From: Burkholderia sp. WSM2230
GTDB lineage: Bacteria; Pseudomonadota; Gammaproteobacteria; Burkholderiales; Burkholderiaceae
Length of the DNA: 64,000 nucleotides
Reading direction: 5' to 3'
Assembly (NCBI RefSeq): GCF_000472445.1
Contig: NZ_AXAJ01000002.1
Coordinates: 248,001-312,000 of the forward strand
Each line of letters begins with the position of its first letter. The first letter of the stretch is position 1. Below the pieces are notes generated by a model, which worked only from the letters and a program-made list of their open reading frames with translations, had not been told where the DNA came from and made no database searches. This document shows, piece after piece, positions 18,135 to 26,971 of the stretch. The position numbers were made by a program, and so were the translations under genes.

Positions 18135-19454
18135 ATGACGACGCCTACTCGCGTTGATGACTCGAACCACGGCGAAGCTCCCGCCGCGCGAAACCATGCA
18201 GACGCCGCGGAGCAACTCGCTGCATCGCTGGAAAACGGCACGCCTACGCTTGCACGCAACGTCGTTCATTTCGTGCGCGTATTGCGCGGCGCGGGCCTGC
18301 CGATGTCGCCCGCGCATGCCGTCGACGCGCTCGCCGCCCTGCACTATATCGACCTCGCACGCCGCGACGACGTACGCGCCGCGCTCGCGGCAACGCTGGT
18401 TTCGGCGCCCGACGAACGAGAACTCTTTGACGCCGCGTTCGAGCTGTTCTGGCGCGATCCGGATTGGGAAGGCAAGCTGCGCGCGCTCCTTTTGCCGAAA
18501 GTCCGCGACGGCCTGCCGCCGCCCAAACGCAACAACCGTCTCGCCGACGCGCTCGCAGTCCGCGCGCCGCCCTCGCCGCATACGCAAAAGCCGCAGGAAA
18601 CCGGGCAGCAGGAACTGCGTGCGCACGTCACGTTCAGCGCTGAAGAGCGGCTGCGTCACCGCGACTTCGACACCCTTTCCGCCGATGAATGGCGCACGCT
18701 GCGTCATCTGATTCGCGCACAGCGTCTGCCGCTCGCGAAGGAGCCGACGCGCCGCCTGAGGGCCGCGTCGCGCGGCACGCACGCGGACTTGCGCGCGAGC
18801 GCGCGCCAAGCCGTGCGCGCGGGCGGCGACTGGACCGTGTGGAAGTATCGCGCGGTCGTGGAGCGCAAGCCGCCGCTCGTGTTGTTGCTCGACATTTCCG
18901 GCTCGATGAGCAGCTATTCGCGCGCGGTGCTGTACTTCTGCCACGCGCTGGTTCAGTCGCGCGAACGCCTGCAGGTCTTTCTATTCGGCACGCGGCTCAC
19001 CAACGCGACGCGCTGGCTGCGCGAACGCGATCCCGACGTGGCGATTGCGGCGCTCACCGAACAGGTTGTCGACTGGTCGGGCGGCACGCGCATCGGCGCG
19101 GCGCTCGCCGAGTTCAACCGACGTTGGGCGCGCCGCGTGCTCGCCGGGCGCGCGACAGTGCTGCTCGTGACCGATGGCCTCGATCACGAAGCGATCGACG
19201 TGCTCGACACCGAAATGGCCCGCCTGCGCCGCTTCGCGCACCGAATCGTATGGCTCAATCCGCTGCTGCGTTTCAGCGGCTTTTCTCCGAAGGCGCGCGG
19301 CGTGCAGGCGATCCTGCCATATGTCGACGCGCATCGACCGGTTCATAATCTGGAGAGCCTGGCCGCGTTCGGCCGCGACTTCGTGCAACTCGCGCGTGCG
19401 CCGCGTCCGGGCGTTCTTGCCACGCAAACCGCAGGAGCAAGTTCATGGAACTGA
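18135..19454 (+). CDS. VWA-domain protein, CoxE-like maturation factor
   Basis: A 439-residue protein. After an N-terminal region of roughly 200 residues rich in Ala, Arg and Pro, a von Willebrand A domain carries a complete MIDAS site: DISGSMSSYSR (Asp-x-Ser-x-Ser) near residue 253, the conserved Thr in WSGGTRIG and the Asp in LLVTDGLDH. CoxE partners with the MoxR ATPase encoded immediately upstream. The ATG at 18135 follows the CoxD-like stop by 5 nt. The gene overlaps the next by 10 nt, indicating translational coupling. Confidence 0.88.
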   Translation: MTTPTRVDDSNHGEAPAARNHADAAEQLAASLENGTPTLARNVVHFVRVLRGAGLPMSPAHAVDALAALHYIDLARRDDVRAALAATLVSAPDERELFDAAFELFWRDPDWEGKLRALLLPKVRDGLPPPKRNNRLADALAVRAPPSPHTQKPQETGQQELRAHVTFSAEERLRHRDFDTLSADEWRTLRHLIRAQRLPLAKEPTRRLRAASRGTHADLRASARQAVRAGGDWTVWKYRAVVERKPPLVLLLDISGSMSSYSRAVLYFCHALVQSRERLQVFLFGTRLTNATRWLRERDPDVAIAALTEQVVDWSGGTRIGAALAEFNRRWARRVLAGRATVLLVTDGLDHEAIDVLDTEMARLRRFAHRIVWLNPLLRFSGFSPKARGVQAILPYVDAHRPVHNLESLAAFGRDFVQLARAPRPGVLATQTAGASSWN

Positions 19455-20065
19455 CCGAAACTCATACGCTGCCGGTTTCCCAACAGCGCACGTGGGACGC
19501 GCTGAACGACACGGAGATTCTGCGCGCCTGCATTCCGGGCTGCGAAAGCATCGATCCGGACGGCGAAAACGCCTATCTCGTTGTGCTCAGCGCGGCGGTC
19601 GGCCCGGTCAAGGCGCGCTTCAAGGGACGCATGCAACTCGCCGATATCGACGCACCGAACGCGTACAACATCGTGTTCGAAGGCCAAGGCGGCGCAGCCG
19701 GCTTCGCCAAAGGCAACGCGCGCGTCACCCTCGAAGCCGACGGCGACGCGGCGACAAAGCTCAGCTACACGGCGAACGCGCAGGTCGGTGGCAAGCTGGC
19801 TCAAATCGGCTCGCGGCTCGTCGACGGCGCGGCGCGCAAGATCGCCGGCGAATTCTTCAAGCGCTTCAGCGCACGGGTCGGTGGCGGTGGCGGTGGCGAC
19901 ACTGCCAGTGCCGTGGATGCAGACGACGCCACCGATGGCGCCGACACTGCAGCGGCAGACGCGGCGGGGCACAATACTGCATCGACCGAAGCCGCGGACG
20001 GCGAGTCCGGCGGCGATGCAACGAAGAGGAAGAAATCATGGACAGCGTGGATCTCGAAGTCCTGA
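19445..20065 (+). CDS. CoxG-like SRPBCC protein
   Basis: A 206-residue protein whose first about 145 residues match the CoxG/SRPBCC fold (LPVSQQRTWDALNDTEILRACIPGCE at the start). In CO-oxidising bacteria CoxG helps anchor the dehydrogenase to the membrane. The C-terminal 60 residues are a Gly/Ala/Asp-rich low-complexity tail ending in KRKKSWTAWISKS. A basic patch plus aromatics could touch the membrane, but no hydrophobic helix is visible. It overlaps the VWA gene by 10 nt and the XdhC-like gene by 28 nt. Confidence 0.87.
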   Translation: MELTETHTLPVSQQRTWDALNDTEILRACIPGCESIDPDGENAYLVVLSAAVGPVKARFKGRMQLADIDAPNAYNIVFEGQGGAAGFAKGNARVTLEADGDAATKLSYTANAQVGGKLAQIGSRLVDGAARKIAGEFFKRFSARVGGGGGGDTASAVDADDATDGADTAAADAAGHNTASTEAADGESGGDATKRKKSWTAWISKS

Positions 20066-21063
20066 AATCCAGCGCCCGTTGGCTTGAGGAAGGACATCGC
20101 GCGCTACTGGTGACGGTGGTGAAGACGTGGGGCTCGTCGCCGCGGCCCGAGGGCGCGATGCTCGTCGTGCGCGACGACGGGCTCGTGGTCGGCTCGGTTT
20201 CGGGCGGCTGCATCGAAGACGATCTGATCGATCGCGTGCGCCAGCAGGGCATCGAGCAAACGCGGCCTGAGGCGGTGAAATACGGCATCACTGCCGAAGA
20301 AGCGCACCGCTTCGGACTGCCTTGCGGGGGCACGATTCAACTGGTGCTCGAACCGTTGACGCCGCAAAGCGGCATTGCCGAACTTTGCAATGCGGTCGAA
20401 GAGGGCCGGCTCGTCGCGCGCGAACTCGACATGAGAACGGGCCAGGCGCGGCTCGGCAAGGCGCTCGCCACCGACGGCGTGCATTTCGACGGCCAGCGCC
20501 TGTTGACGATTCACGGCCCGCGTTACCGCATGCTCGTGATCGGCGCCGGGCAGTTGTCGCGCTACTTGTGCAACATTGCCGTGGGGCTCGACTATCAGGT
20601 CACCGTCTGCGATCCGCGCGAGGAGTACACGGAAGAGTGGAGCATTCCCGGCACGAAGATCGTTCGAACCATGCCGGACGACACCGTGCTCGATATGAAG
20701 CTCGACGAACGCTGCGCGGTGATCGCGCTGACGCACGACCCGAAACTCGACGACCTGGCATTGATGGAAGCGCTCAAGACACCGGCGTTCTATGTCGGCG
20801 CTTTGGGTTCGCGGCGCAATAACCAGGCGCGTCGCGAGCGGCTCAAGGAGTTCGATCTCAGCGAGACTGAGTTGGCCCGTTTGCACGGACCTGTGGGCAT
20901 TTATATCGGCAGCCGTACGCCGCCCGAAATTGCCGTGTCGATTCTTGCGGAAGTGACTGCGGCCAAAAACGGCGTTTCGTTGCCAACGCTGCTTCAGGTT
21001 GAAGGCGCAAAGGCCGCGCGGGAAACTGCGGCCTCAGCGGGCGGCGCGGCTTGCAGCGCCTAG
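20038..21063 (+). CDS. XdhC/CoxI-family molybdenum cofactor maturation protein
   Basis: A 341-residue protein with an N-terminal XdhC domain (WGSSPRPEGAMLVV, VSGGCIEDDL, GLPCGGTIQLVLEPL) and a C-terminal Rossmann-like domain beginning near residue 163 (RMLVIGAGQLSRYL). XdhC proteins bind molybdenum cofactor, help insert its terminal sulfido ligand and deliver it to the hydroxylase. The ATG at 20038 has a GAGGAAG site and lies inside the CoxG-like gene (28-nt overlap), so translation is probably coupled. It is the last gene of the operon; no clear terminator follows. Confidence 0.9.
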   Translation: MDSVDLEVLKSSARWLEEGHRALLVTVVKTWGSSPRPEGAMLVVRDDGLVVGSVSGGCIEDDLIDRVRQQGIEQTRPEAVKYGITAEEAHRFGLPCGGTIQLVLEPLTPQSGIAELCNAVEEGRLVARELDMRTGQARLGKALATDGVHFDGQRLLTIHGPRYRMLVIGAGQLSRYLCNIAVGLDYQVTVCDPREEYTEEWSIPGTKIVRTMPDDTVLDMKLDERCAVIALTHDPKLDDLALMEALKTPAFYVGALGSRRNNQARRERLKEFDLSETELARLHGPVGIYIGSRTPPEIAVSILAEVTAAKNGVSLPTLLQVEGAKAARETAASAGGAACSA

Positions 21064-21151
21064 GCGCTGGACTCAGGCGACGCGGCCGGCAATGCCTGGT
21101 CGCGTGCTCGCCTGCCACTCGCGCCTGAAGCGCGCACGGCAGGCCCGGCGC

Positions 21152-21898
21152 TCACATCAAACCGCAAACCACGGCGGCGATGATCGATCCGCCCACCAGC
21201 ACGACGCCCACCACACGGCGCTTGTTCAGTTCGGTCCACAACAGCACGCCCGTGAGCGAAAGCAGGATCAGCGAGCCGGCAATCGTGTCGACCAGCAGCA
21301 TCCAGCCGATGCTCAGGCCCACGCCCTTGTGCAGGTTCGTCATCGTCGCGAGAAAGGTGTTTTGCGTGCGTTTCACCGCGACGAAGCCGTTGCCGACCCA
21401 GTACTCGGCCTGCACATTCTGCGTGGGCGCGGCGAATGCCACCTGCCAGAACTCCGGCTGAATCGTGCTGCGATCGCCCCACGCCACCGGATGCGCCGGC
21501 TCGCGTTTCATCCTGCCAGGCTTGCCGTCGATTTTCAGTTCGCCCTTGAGCCACTTCGCCATGTCCATCGGCGAATGGAACGGCTTGTCGGGCACGGCCA
21601 TCTGTAATTCCTCGACTTGCGGCTGGCCCGTCGGCACCTTCATCGGACCCGCGCGATGGTTCAGCAGAAAGCCGGTCGCGCCGAACATGAGCCCGAGCAC
21701 CGCGCCCCACAGGCCGACCCAGCCATGTACCTTGCGCAGCCACTTGATGAAGTTCGCGCGCCGCGAACGCTGACGTCGCACCGCCTGCTCGGCGCCGTCC
21801 ATCAGATGACGGCCGGGCGGCTCGTCATGTGCGACGTAGCGTGAGGCGCCATCGGCAGCGGGTTTCAAATCGATCGAATCAGGCGCGTTCACATCCAT
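21152..21898 (-). CDS. PepSY-associated transmembrane protein
   Basis: A 248-residue inner-membrane protein of the PepSY-TM group. A cytoplasmic basic stretch (about residues 38-50) precedes a first membrane helix (KVHGWVGLWGAVLGLMFGATG, about residues 56-76). A periplasmic domain of about 110 residues then leads to two helices at the C-terminus, with the typical NLHKGVG segment before the second. Such proteins often sit with siderophore receptors and several act in ferric-siderophore reduction. A Fur-box-like site in the promoter (22090-22108) fits an iron role. GGAG lies 7 nt before the ATG. Confidence 0.82.
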   Translation of the reverse strand: MDVNAPDSIDLKPAADGASRYVAHDEPPGRHLMDGAEQAVRRQRSRRANFIKWLRKVHGWVGLWGAVLGLMFGATGFLLNHRAGPMKVPTGQPQVEELQMAVPDKPFHSPMDMAKWLKGELKIDGKPGRMKREPAHPVAWGDRSTIQPEFWQVAFAAPTQNVQAEYWVGNGFVAVKRTQNTFLATMTNLHKGVGLSIGWMLLVDTIAGSLILLSLTGVLLWTELNKRRVVGVVLVGGSIIAAVVCGLM

Positions 21899-21988
21899 GC
21901 TCCGGTACAGCGGGTTAGGCCGCCGCCGGCGCGCAGATACGCAGCGCGCTCATAAGCCGGCAGCGGAGGAATTTGACAAGAAGAGAGC

Positions 21989-22020
21989 GGATGGCTCCGG
22001 CTTGCGGTCCGGAGCCATCC
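21989..22020 (-). terminator. Leader hairpin, possible terminator or end of a short Fur-controlled RNA
   Basis: GGATGGCTCCGG (21989-22000) and CCGGAGCCATCC (22009-22020) form a perfect 12-bp stem with an 8-nt loop. On the minus strand the stem is followed by GCTCTCTTCTTGTC, pyrimidine-rich with moderate T content. It lies between the Fur-box promoter and the PepSY gene, so it could end a short transcript of about 100 nt or attenuate the gene. Confidence 0.45.
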
Positions 22021-22089
22021 CGTTGAGAGGCTGGCTGGCAGTCACAGAGGAGGAGAAATGTGACAGGAAGCTGGCGATGCCCTTCAATT

Positions 22090-22108
22090 GAGAATGGCTA
22101 TCATTACA
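22090..22108 (-). promoter_or_regulatory. Fur box overlapping a sigma-70-type promoter
   Basis: On the minus strand the 19-mer beginning TGTAATGATAGCC matches the Fur consensus at 14 of 19 positions by eye, including AATGATA and CATT. A TTGAGC and TAATGA pair spaced 16 bp overlaps it, so Fur binding would block the polymerase. The regulated gene should be the PepSY-associated protein about 190 nt downstream. Confidence 0.6.
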
Positions 22109-22282
22109 CAATTGACGCGTTTGCTCAATCGCGGCGTGACGAGCATGTCGCTTTGGCGCTTTGAGCGCCTGACTGCGTCGGTAGACAAACGATGAGCGCG
22201 TTGCCCGTTCATCCGCGCGTTCATCCGCCCGTGCAAGCGCGGGCGCCCGCGTGTGCCGAACCGTTTGGCGCGACGCGCGCGT

Positions 22283-23308
22283 TCAAACGGGCCACAGCGG
22301 CCCTTCCTGCATTGCGCCAAGCTGCTCGCGCATTTCAAGGATGCGGTCTTCCCAGTAACGCTGCGTATTGAACCAGGGAAACGCCGCCGGAAACGCGGGA
22401 TCGTCCCAACGGCGCGCAAGCCACGCTTGATAGTGAATCAGCCGCAGCGTCCGCAACGCTTCAATCAGATGCAGTTCTCGCGGCTCAAAGTCGCAGAAGT
22501 CTTCGTAGCCGGCGAGCAGATCGGCGAGCGCACGCGACGCCTCGGCACGCTCGCCCGGCAGCAGCAGCCACAAGTCCTGCACGGCTGGGCCCATGCGACT
22601 GTCGTCGAAGTCGACGAAATGCGGACCCGCGTCCGTCCACAGCACATTGCTCGGATGACAGTCGCCATGCATGCGCAGCATGCGGATCTCGCCCGCACGC
22701 TCGAACGCGCGCTCGACGCCTTCCAGCGCGAGATTGACGACAGTTTGCCAGGCGTCGCGCACGTCATCAGGAATGAAACTGTGCGAGAGCAGGAAGTCGC
22801 GCGGCTCGTAGCCGAACGTCTGGATGTCGAGCGCGGGACGCTCCATGTAGTTCCGCGTCTGCCCGACCGCATGGATGCGCCCGATGAAACGCCCAAGCCA
22901 CTCGAGCGTATCGCGGCGGTCGAGGTCCGGCGCGCGTCCGCCGCGGCGCTCGAATATCGAAAAACGGAAGCCCTCGAACGTATGCAGCGTGCGGCCTTCG
23001 AAGGCGCGCGCCGGCACCGCGGGAATTTCCCGCACGGCGAGTTCGGCGACGAACGCGTGTTCTTCGAGAATGGCGGCGTCGCTCCAGCGCTCGGGACGAT
23101 AAAACTTCGCGACCACCGGCGGCCCGTCTTCGACGCCCACCTGATACACGCGATTTTCGTAGCTGTTGAGCGGCAGCATGCGCCCATCGGTGCGCACGCC
23201 GACTGTGGCGAGCACGCTGTCGAGCGCATCGAGCACGATTTCCGGCTGGAGCCGGGCGAAAGGCACGCCGCGCGCGGCGCCGTCCTGTGGATCGAGAATG
23301 TCGTTCAT
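22283..23308 (-). CDS. srkA: Stress response kinase A (YihE/RdoA family)
   Basis: A 341-residue Ser/Thr protein kinase of the aminoglycoside-phosphotransferase fold. Nucleotide-binding Lys68 is in VVAKFYRP. The catalytic loop MHGDCHPSNVLW gives Asp216 and Asn221, and the metal-binding DFD motif gives Asp233 (HFVDFDDS). Upstream, LNSYENRVYQVG is the SrkA-specific glycine-loop equivalent. In E. coli SrkA protects against death under envelope and oxidative stress. Length is close to the E. coli protein (328). It stands in the same direction as the PepSY gene but is separated by a 384-bp region with its own promoter. Confidence 0.92.
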   Translation of the reverse strand: MNDILDPQDGAARGVPFARLQPEIVLDALDSVLATVGVRTDGRMLPLNSYENRVYQVGVEDGPPVVAKFYRPERWSDAAILEEHAFVAELAVREIPAVPARAFEGRTLHTFEGFRFSIFERRGGRAPDLDRRDTLEWLGRFIGRIHAVGQTRNYMERPALDIQTFGYEPRDFLLSHSFIPDDVRDAWQTVVNLALEGVERAFERAGEIRMLRMHGDCHPSNVLWTDAGPHFVDFDDSRMGPAVQDLWLLLPGERAEASRALADLLAGYEDFCDFEPRELHLIEALRTLRLIHYQAWLARRWDDPAFPAAFPWFNTQRYWEDRILEMREQLGAMQEGPLWPV

Positions 23309-23407
23309 GCCCGCATTGTGCGCCGCGCCGCCGTCAAAGACGAGTGTGGCGCGATCTGCGGCGCGCGTCTGCGAGGCAGGCGGCAGACGCGCAAAACCAC
23401 GACCGCG

Positions 23408-23620
23408 TTAATGCATCTGCGCGCTTGACGGACGCACCAGCTCGCCAGTGTCGATAAGGTCTTCGAGGAAAAAGGGCTCAGTGTTCAGTTGCGGCGAAGC
23501 GCCGGGCTCGCCGGCATACCACGCCACCATGGCCATGTCGCCGAGAATGCGCATGACGATTCCGCGCGCGCCTTGCGGCACGGCGATATGCACCGATCGG
23601 ACAATGGAACCGATTTGCAT
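23408..23620 (-). CDS. Conserved small protein of unknown function
   Basis: A 70-residue protein beginning MQIGSIVRSVHIAVPQGARG. I do not recognise a named family. The sequence has a small beta-rich look (GIVMRILGDMAMVAWYAGEP), with no signal peptide or membrane segment. I chose the ATG at 23620 because a GGGGAAA precedes it at proper distance; longer in-frame starts add a basic, compositionally odd N-terminus. It lies 99 nt upstream of srkA in the same direction and may be cotranscribed with it. Confidence 0.65.
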   Translation of the reverse strand: MQIGSIVRSVHIAVPQGARGIVMRILGDMAMVAWYAGEPGASPQLNTEPFFLEDLIDTGELVRPSSAQMH

Positions 23621-24079
23621 GATGTTTCCCCGTTCTCCCGTAGCCGGCTTTATGGATTCATGCCGGTCAAGGTGATGATAAAAGCGCCGCTTCGCCGGTA
23701 ACGTTGCGTACGCACCCAAACTGCTGCGCGTGAATACGCGTGAGAGTTTCGAGTCATTGTTCCCGTTTTGCGGGGCCCTTGATAGCGGGAAGTCAGGGCG
23801 TTTCACCCGTCGTTTCCGCTGATTCGTCACGACGCGCGGCGCCGCGACGAGACCATCATAAACCCTGCCGGGCGCAGATATCAAAAACGAGGCGCGTCAG
23901 CACGGCTCGCGCCCGTTTCGCACACTCTCGCGCAATTTTCAGCGTATCCTTAACTGCTTTGCAGGCGCGGCGTCTGCGAGTGTCCGTCAAGACACAACCG
24001 GCGGATACTGCGCCGTGCTTCGATGTTGCCGCCGTTTGCACTCTGCCTTTTCCGCATTTAGTCCTGGTTCTTTCTTGCC
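23621..24079. other. Divergent intergenic region, 459 bp
   Basis: Separates the minus-strand small gene from the plus-strand MFS exporter and must contain both promoters. I see no convincing gene and no ideal promoter pair; the only notable word is TTGACC with a CATAAA on the minus strand at too short a spacing. Confidence 0.4.
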
Positions 24080-25291
24080 GTGCCCAACGCCTCCGATACC
24101 CCTTACCTGGAACGCGGCACCCGCGCCTATTGGCGCGCCAGCATCGCCTTGCTGTTCGCCGGCTACGCCACGTTCTCGTTGCTGTACTGCGTGCAGCCGC
24201 TGTTGCCATCGTTTTCCTCGGCGTTCAACGTGACGCCTGCGCAAAGCAGCCTTACCGTCTCACTGTCGACGGCGGCGCTCGCGTTCTCCATCTTCACGGC
24301 CGGCTTTGTGTCCGAAGGCTGGAGCCGTCACAAGCTGATGACGATGTCGCTGACCGTTTCGGCGCTGCTTACCATCGGCGTGTCGATTGCGCCGCAGTGG
24401 CACCAGTTGCTCGTGTTGCGCGCGCTCGAAGGTCTCGCGCTCGGCGGCGTGCCGGCCGTCGCCATGGCCTATCTCGCGGAGGAAGTGCATCCCGACGGTC
24501 TCGGCCTCGCGATGGGTCTGTATGTCGGCGGCACGGCAATCGGCGGAATGGCGGGGCGCGTTATCACCGGTGTGGTCGCGGATCTGTTCTCCTGGCGCGT
24601 CGCGATAGGCACGATCGGCGTGCTCGGGCTTCTATCCATGCTGGCGTTTCGCGCGCTGCTGCCGCCGTCGCGTCATTTCGTGCCGCGGCGCGGGCTCGGC
24701 TTCACGCATCACCGCAGCGCGCTCCTGCGCCAGTTCACGCGGCCGGGCTTGCCCTTGCTGTTCCTGCTCGGCTTCGTGCTGATGGGCAGCTTTGTCACGC
24801 TGTACAACTACATCGGCTACCGGCTGCTCGCGCCGCCGTACCGTCTGAGTCAAACGGAGATCGGCGCGATTTTCGTGGTGTATCTGACGGGCGTGGTCGC
24901 GTCGCCGTGGTCGGGGCGCATGGCCGACACGTTCGGGCGCGCCCGCGTGCTTGCGGCGAGCTTGCTGTTGATGGGCGTCGGGCTCGCGCTCACGATGTTG
25001 AGCCCGCTGGCAGCGATTGTCGGCGGCATCGCTTGCGTGACGTTTGGGTTCTTCGCGGGACACGCGGTGGCGAGCGGCTGGGTCGGACGTCTCGCGAAAG
25101 AAGCCAAGGGCCAGGCGGCCGCGCTTTATCTGCTCGCGTACTACATCGGCTCGAGCGTGGTCGGCTCATACGGCGGCCACATGTGGGCCGGCTTTGGATG
25201 GAGCGGCGTCGCCGCTCTCGTGGCCGCGCTGCTCGCGATCGGCATGCTGGCCGCGCTCAGATTGGGCCGGCTCGACCCGGCTCACGGTTGA
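24080..25291 (+). CDS. MFS transporter, YnfM-like
   Basis: A 403-residue inner-membrane transporter with 12 predicted helices. The first helix, LLFAGYATFSLLYCVQPLLP, and the region AVAMAYLAEEVHP resemble the YnfM/arabinose-efflux branch of drug and sugar exporters. The conserved loop motif in the second half reads GRMADTFGR. The start is GTG at 24080, just before the first conserved residues; no ATG is available nearby. The gene stands alone between two regions without genes. Function as an efflux pump is inferred from family only. Confidence 0.85.
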   Translation: MPNASDTPYLERGTRAYWRASIALLFAGYATFSLLYCVQPLLPSFSSAFNVTPAQSSLTVSLSTAALAFSIFTAGFVSEGWSRHKLMTMSLTVSALLTIGVSIAPQWHQLLVLRALEGLALGGVPAVAMAYLAEEVHPDGLGLAMGLYVGGTAIGGMAGRVITGVVADLFSWRVAIGTIGVLGLLSMLAFRALLPPSRHFVPRRGLGFTHHRSALLRQFTRPGLPLLFLLGFVLMGSFVTLYNYIGYRLLAPPYRLSQTEIGAIFVVYLTGVVASPWSGRMADTFGRARVLAASLLLMGVGLALTMLSPLAAIVGGIACVTFGFFAGHAVASGWVGRLAKEAKGQAAALYLLAYYIGSSVVGSYGGHMWAGFGWSGVAALVAALLAIGMLAALRLGRLDPAHG

Positions 25292-25592
25292 GCCCGAACG
25301 GGGGGCGATTGCAGCCAGATTTCGAGCGCCTCTGCGATTCGCGCCGCATCGAAAGCCGATAAAGAGTAAGGGCTGTGTAAGCAAACGCTTCACTTTCGGG
25401 GCGCGTTTTGCTGCAGCGCCACAAGCGCGGCGAGCCTTGCGGGCGTTGGCTTCTGCGACTTGCGAATCGGCGTCGGCAAGCTACGGCCGGCGGCTACGTC
25501 GCTTCAGACGTCATCTATACTCAAATCGAGCGTTGGCAGCGCACGGTTCAAATGAGCCGCTGCTTTCGCGTCAAATATAAAAGGAGACGAGT
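25292..25592. other. Intergenic region, 301 bp
   Basis: No gene recognised. A TATACT -10-like hexamer at 25516-25521 lies about 70 nt before the small membrane protein gene and could be its promoter; no good -35 partner is visible. Confidence 0.4.
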
Positions 25593-25778
25593 ATGACGAC
25601 CTATTTCACGATCGGCGACTTCATTCTGGTCATTCCGATGGCGCTGGCCGGGGCCCTGTTCGTCGGTGCGCTGCCTTGCAAGACGGAGTTGCGGCACAAC
25701 GTGCTGCGCGTGCTGGGTGCGCTACTCGGTGTCGTCTTCGCGGTCGTGCTGGTCGAAGGCTTGCCGGCACTCGTCTAG
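25593..25778 (+). CDS. Small inner-membrane protein of unknown function
   Basis: A 61-residue protein with two hydrophobic segments (about residues 8-28 and 39-59) joined by a short polar loop containing KTELRHN. A strong AAGGAG ribosome-binding site 6 nt before the ATG and a terminator right after the stop support a real monocistronic gene. No family recognised; the topology suggests both ends on the same side of the membrane. Confidence 0.72.
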   Translation: MTTYFTIGDFILVIPMALAGALFVGALPCKTELRHNVLRVLGALLGVVFAVVLVEGLPALV

Positions 25779-25784
25779 CGAAAA

Positions 25785-25810
25785 AAAGCCGCCTTTACGG
25801 CGGCTTTCTT
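25785..25810. terminator. Bidirectional intrinsic terminator
   Basis: AAAGCCGCC (25785-25793) pairs with GGCGGCTTT (25799-25807); T-rich on the plus strand and preceded by seven A, which read as T on the minus strand. It serves the small membrane protein gene and the convergent aldo/keto reductase gene. Confidence 0.9.
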
Positions 25811-25840
25811 CTCACATGCGTGGCGGCAGCGTCGCCGGAA

Positions 25841-26884
25841 TCAGATCGCCTGATCCGTCGACGGTTTCTCCCACAGGTTGATGCCGCCTTCGGTCGCATA
25901 GCGGTCGATCTCCGCGAGTTCTTCTTTCGAAAACGCGAGGTTCTTCAACGCGCCGACGTTTTCGCGCACCTGTTCCGCGCGGCTCGCGCCGATCAGCACC
26001 GAGGTCACACGCGGATCGCGCAGCGCCCAGGCGAGCGCCATTTGCGCGAGGCTCTGGCCGCGACGCTGCGCGATTTCGTTCAGCTTGCGCACGTGCTCGA
26101 TATTCTCCGCGCTCAAATGCTCCTGCTTCAGCGACGCGCCGCCGGGCTTGTTCACGCGCGCGTCTTGCGGCACGCCATTCAGATACTTGCCGGTGAGCAG
26201 ACCTTGCGCAAGCGGCGTAAAGGCAATCGTCCCCGCGCCGACCTGTTCGAGTGTGTCGAGCAACTCACGTTCGATCCAGCGATTTAGCATGTTGTACGCG
26301 GGCTGATGAATCAGCAGCGGCACCTTGTATTCCGCGAGCAGCTTCGCCATTTCCAGCGTCTTGCTCGCCGAGTACGACGAAATACCGATGTACAGCGCCT
26401 TGCCCTGCTGCACGGCGCTCGCCAATGCACCCGCGGTTTCCTCGAGCGGCGTGTTCGCGTCGAAGCGATGCGAATAGAAGATGTCGACGTAGTCGAGTCC
26501 CATGCGCTTCAAACTCTGATCGAGACTCGCGAGCACATATTTGCGCGAACCGCCGCCTTGTCCATACGGACCCGGCCACATGTCCCAGCCGGCCTTCGAC
26601 GAAATCAGCAGTTCGTCGCGATAGGGCTTGAAGTCGTCCTTGAAGTGCCGGCCGAAGTTGGTTTCGGCGCTGCCGTACGGCGGCCCGTAGTTGTTCGCAA
26701 GATCGAAGTGCGTGATGCCGAGATCGAACGCGGCACGCAGAATCTCGCGCTGCGTGGAAAGCGGCGTGGTATCGCCGAAGTTGTGCCACAAGCCGAGCGA
26801 CAGCGCGGGAAGCTTGAGGCCCGACTTGCCGCACACGCGGTACTGCATGTCCGAATAGCGTTCTGAAGCTGCTTCGTAAGCCAT
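25841..26884 (-). CDS. yghZ: Aldo/keto reductase, YghZ (L-glyceraldehyde-3-phosphate reductase) type
   Basis: A 347-residue NADPH-dependent TIM-barrel reductase. The N-terminus (MQYRVCGKSGLKLPALSLGLWHNFGD) is nearly that of E. coli YghZ, which reduces L-glyceraldehyde 3-phosphate and methylglyoxal. The catalytic tetrad is visible: Asp in FDLANNYGPP, the Tyr of the same segment, Lys in ISSKAGW and His in FYSHRFD. The cofactor segment IGASRAEQVRENVGAL is near the C-terminus. Length is identical to the family norm. A likely minus-strand -10 (TATAAA, 26972-26977) with a 13-bp palindrome next to it suggests repressor control. Confidence 0.92.
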   Translation of the reverse strand: MAYEAASERYSDMQYRVCGKSGLKLPALSLGLWHNFGDTTPLSTQREILRAAFDLGITHFDLANNYGPPYGSAETNFGRHFKDDFKPYRDELLISSKAGWDMWPGPYGQGGGSRKYVLASLDQSLKRMGLDYVDIFYSHRFDANTPLEETAGALASAVQQGKALYIGISSYSASKTLEMAKLLAEYKVPLLIHQPAYNMLNRWIERELLDTLEQVGAGTIAFTPLAQGLLTGKYLNGVPQDARVNKPGGASLKQEHLSAENIEHVRKLNEIAQRRGQSLAQMALAWALRDPRVTSVLIGASRAEQVRENVGALKNLAFSKEELAEIDRYATEGGINLWEKPSTDQAI

Positions 26885-26971
26885 TGCTGATGTCCTTGAT
26901 GATGATAGCGCCCGGTGATCTCGGGCATGGGCAATCGCATGCTGCGGGAGGCGTGCTGCTGTGAGTTCGTT

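Larger units (their letters stand above)
21899..22282. other. Intergenic region with Fur-box promoter and leader hairpin
   Basis: No gene seen in 384 bp between two minus-strand genes. On the minus strand it carries, in order, a promoter (TTGAGC, 16 bp, TAATGA), an overlapping Fur-box-like sequence, a 12-bp hairpin at 21989-22020 and the ribosome-binding site of the PepSY gene. On the plus strand an AGGAGG at 22048-22053 is followed by ATG directly joined to TGA (22058-22063). Confidence 0.6.
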
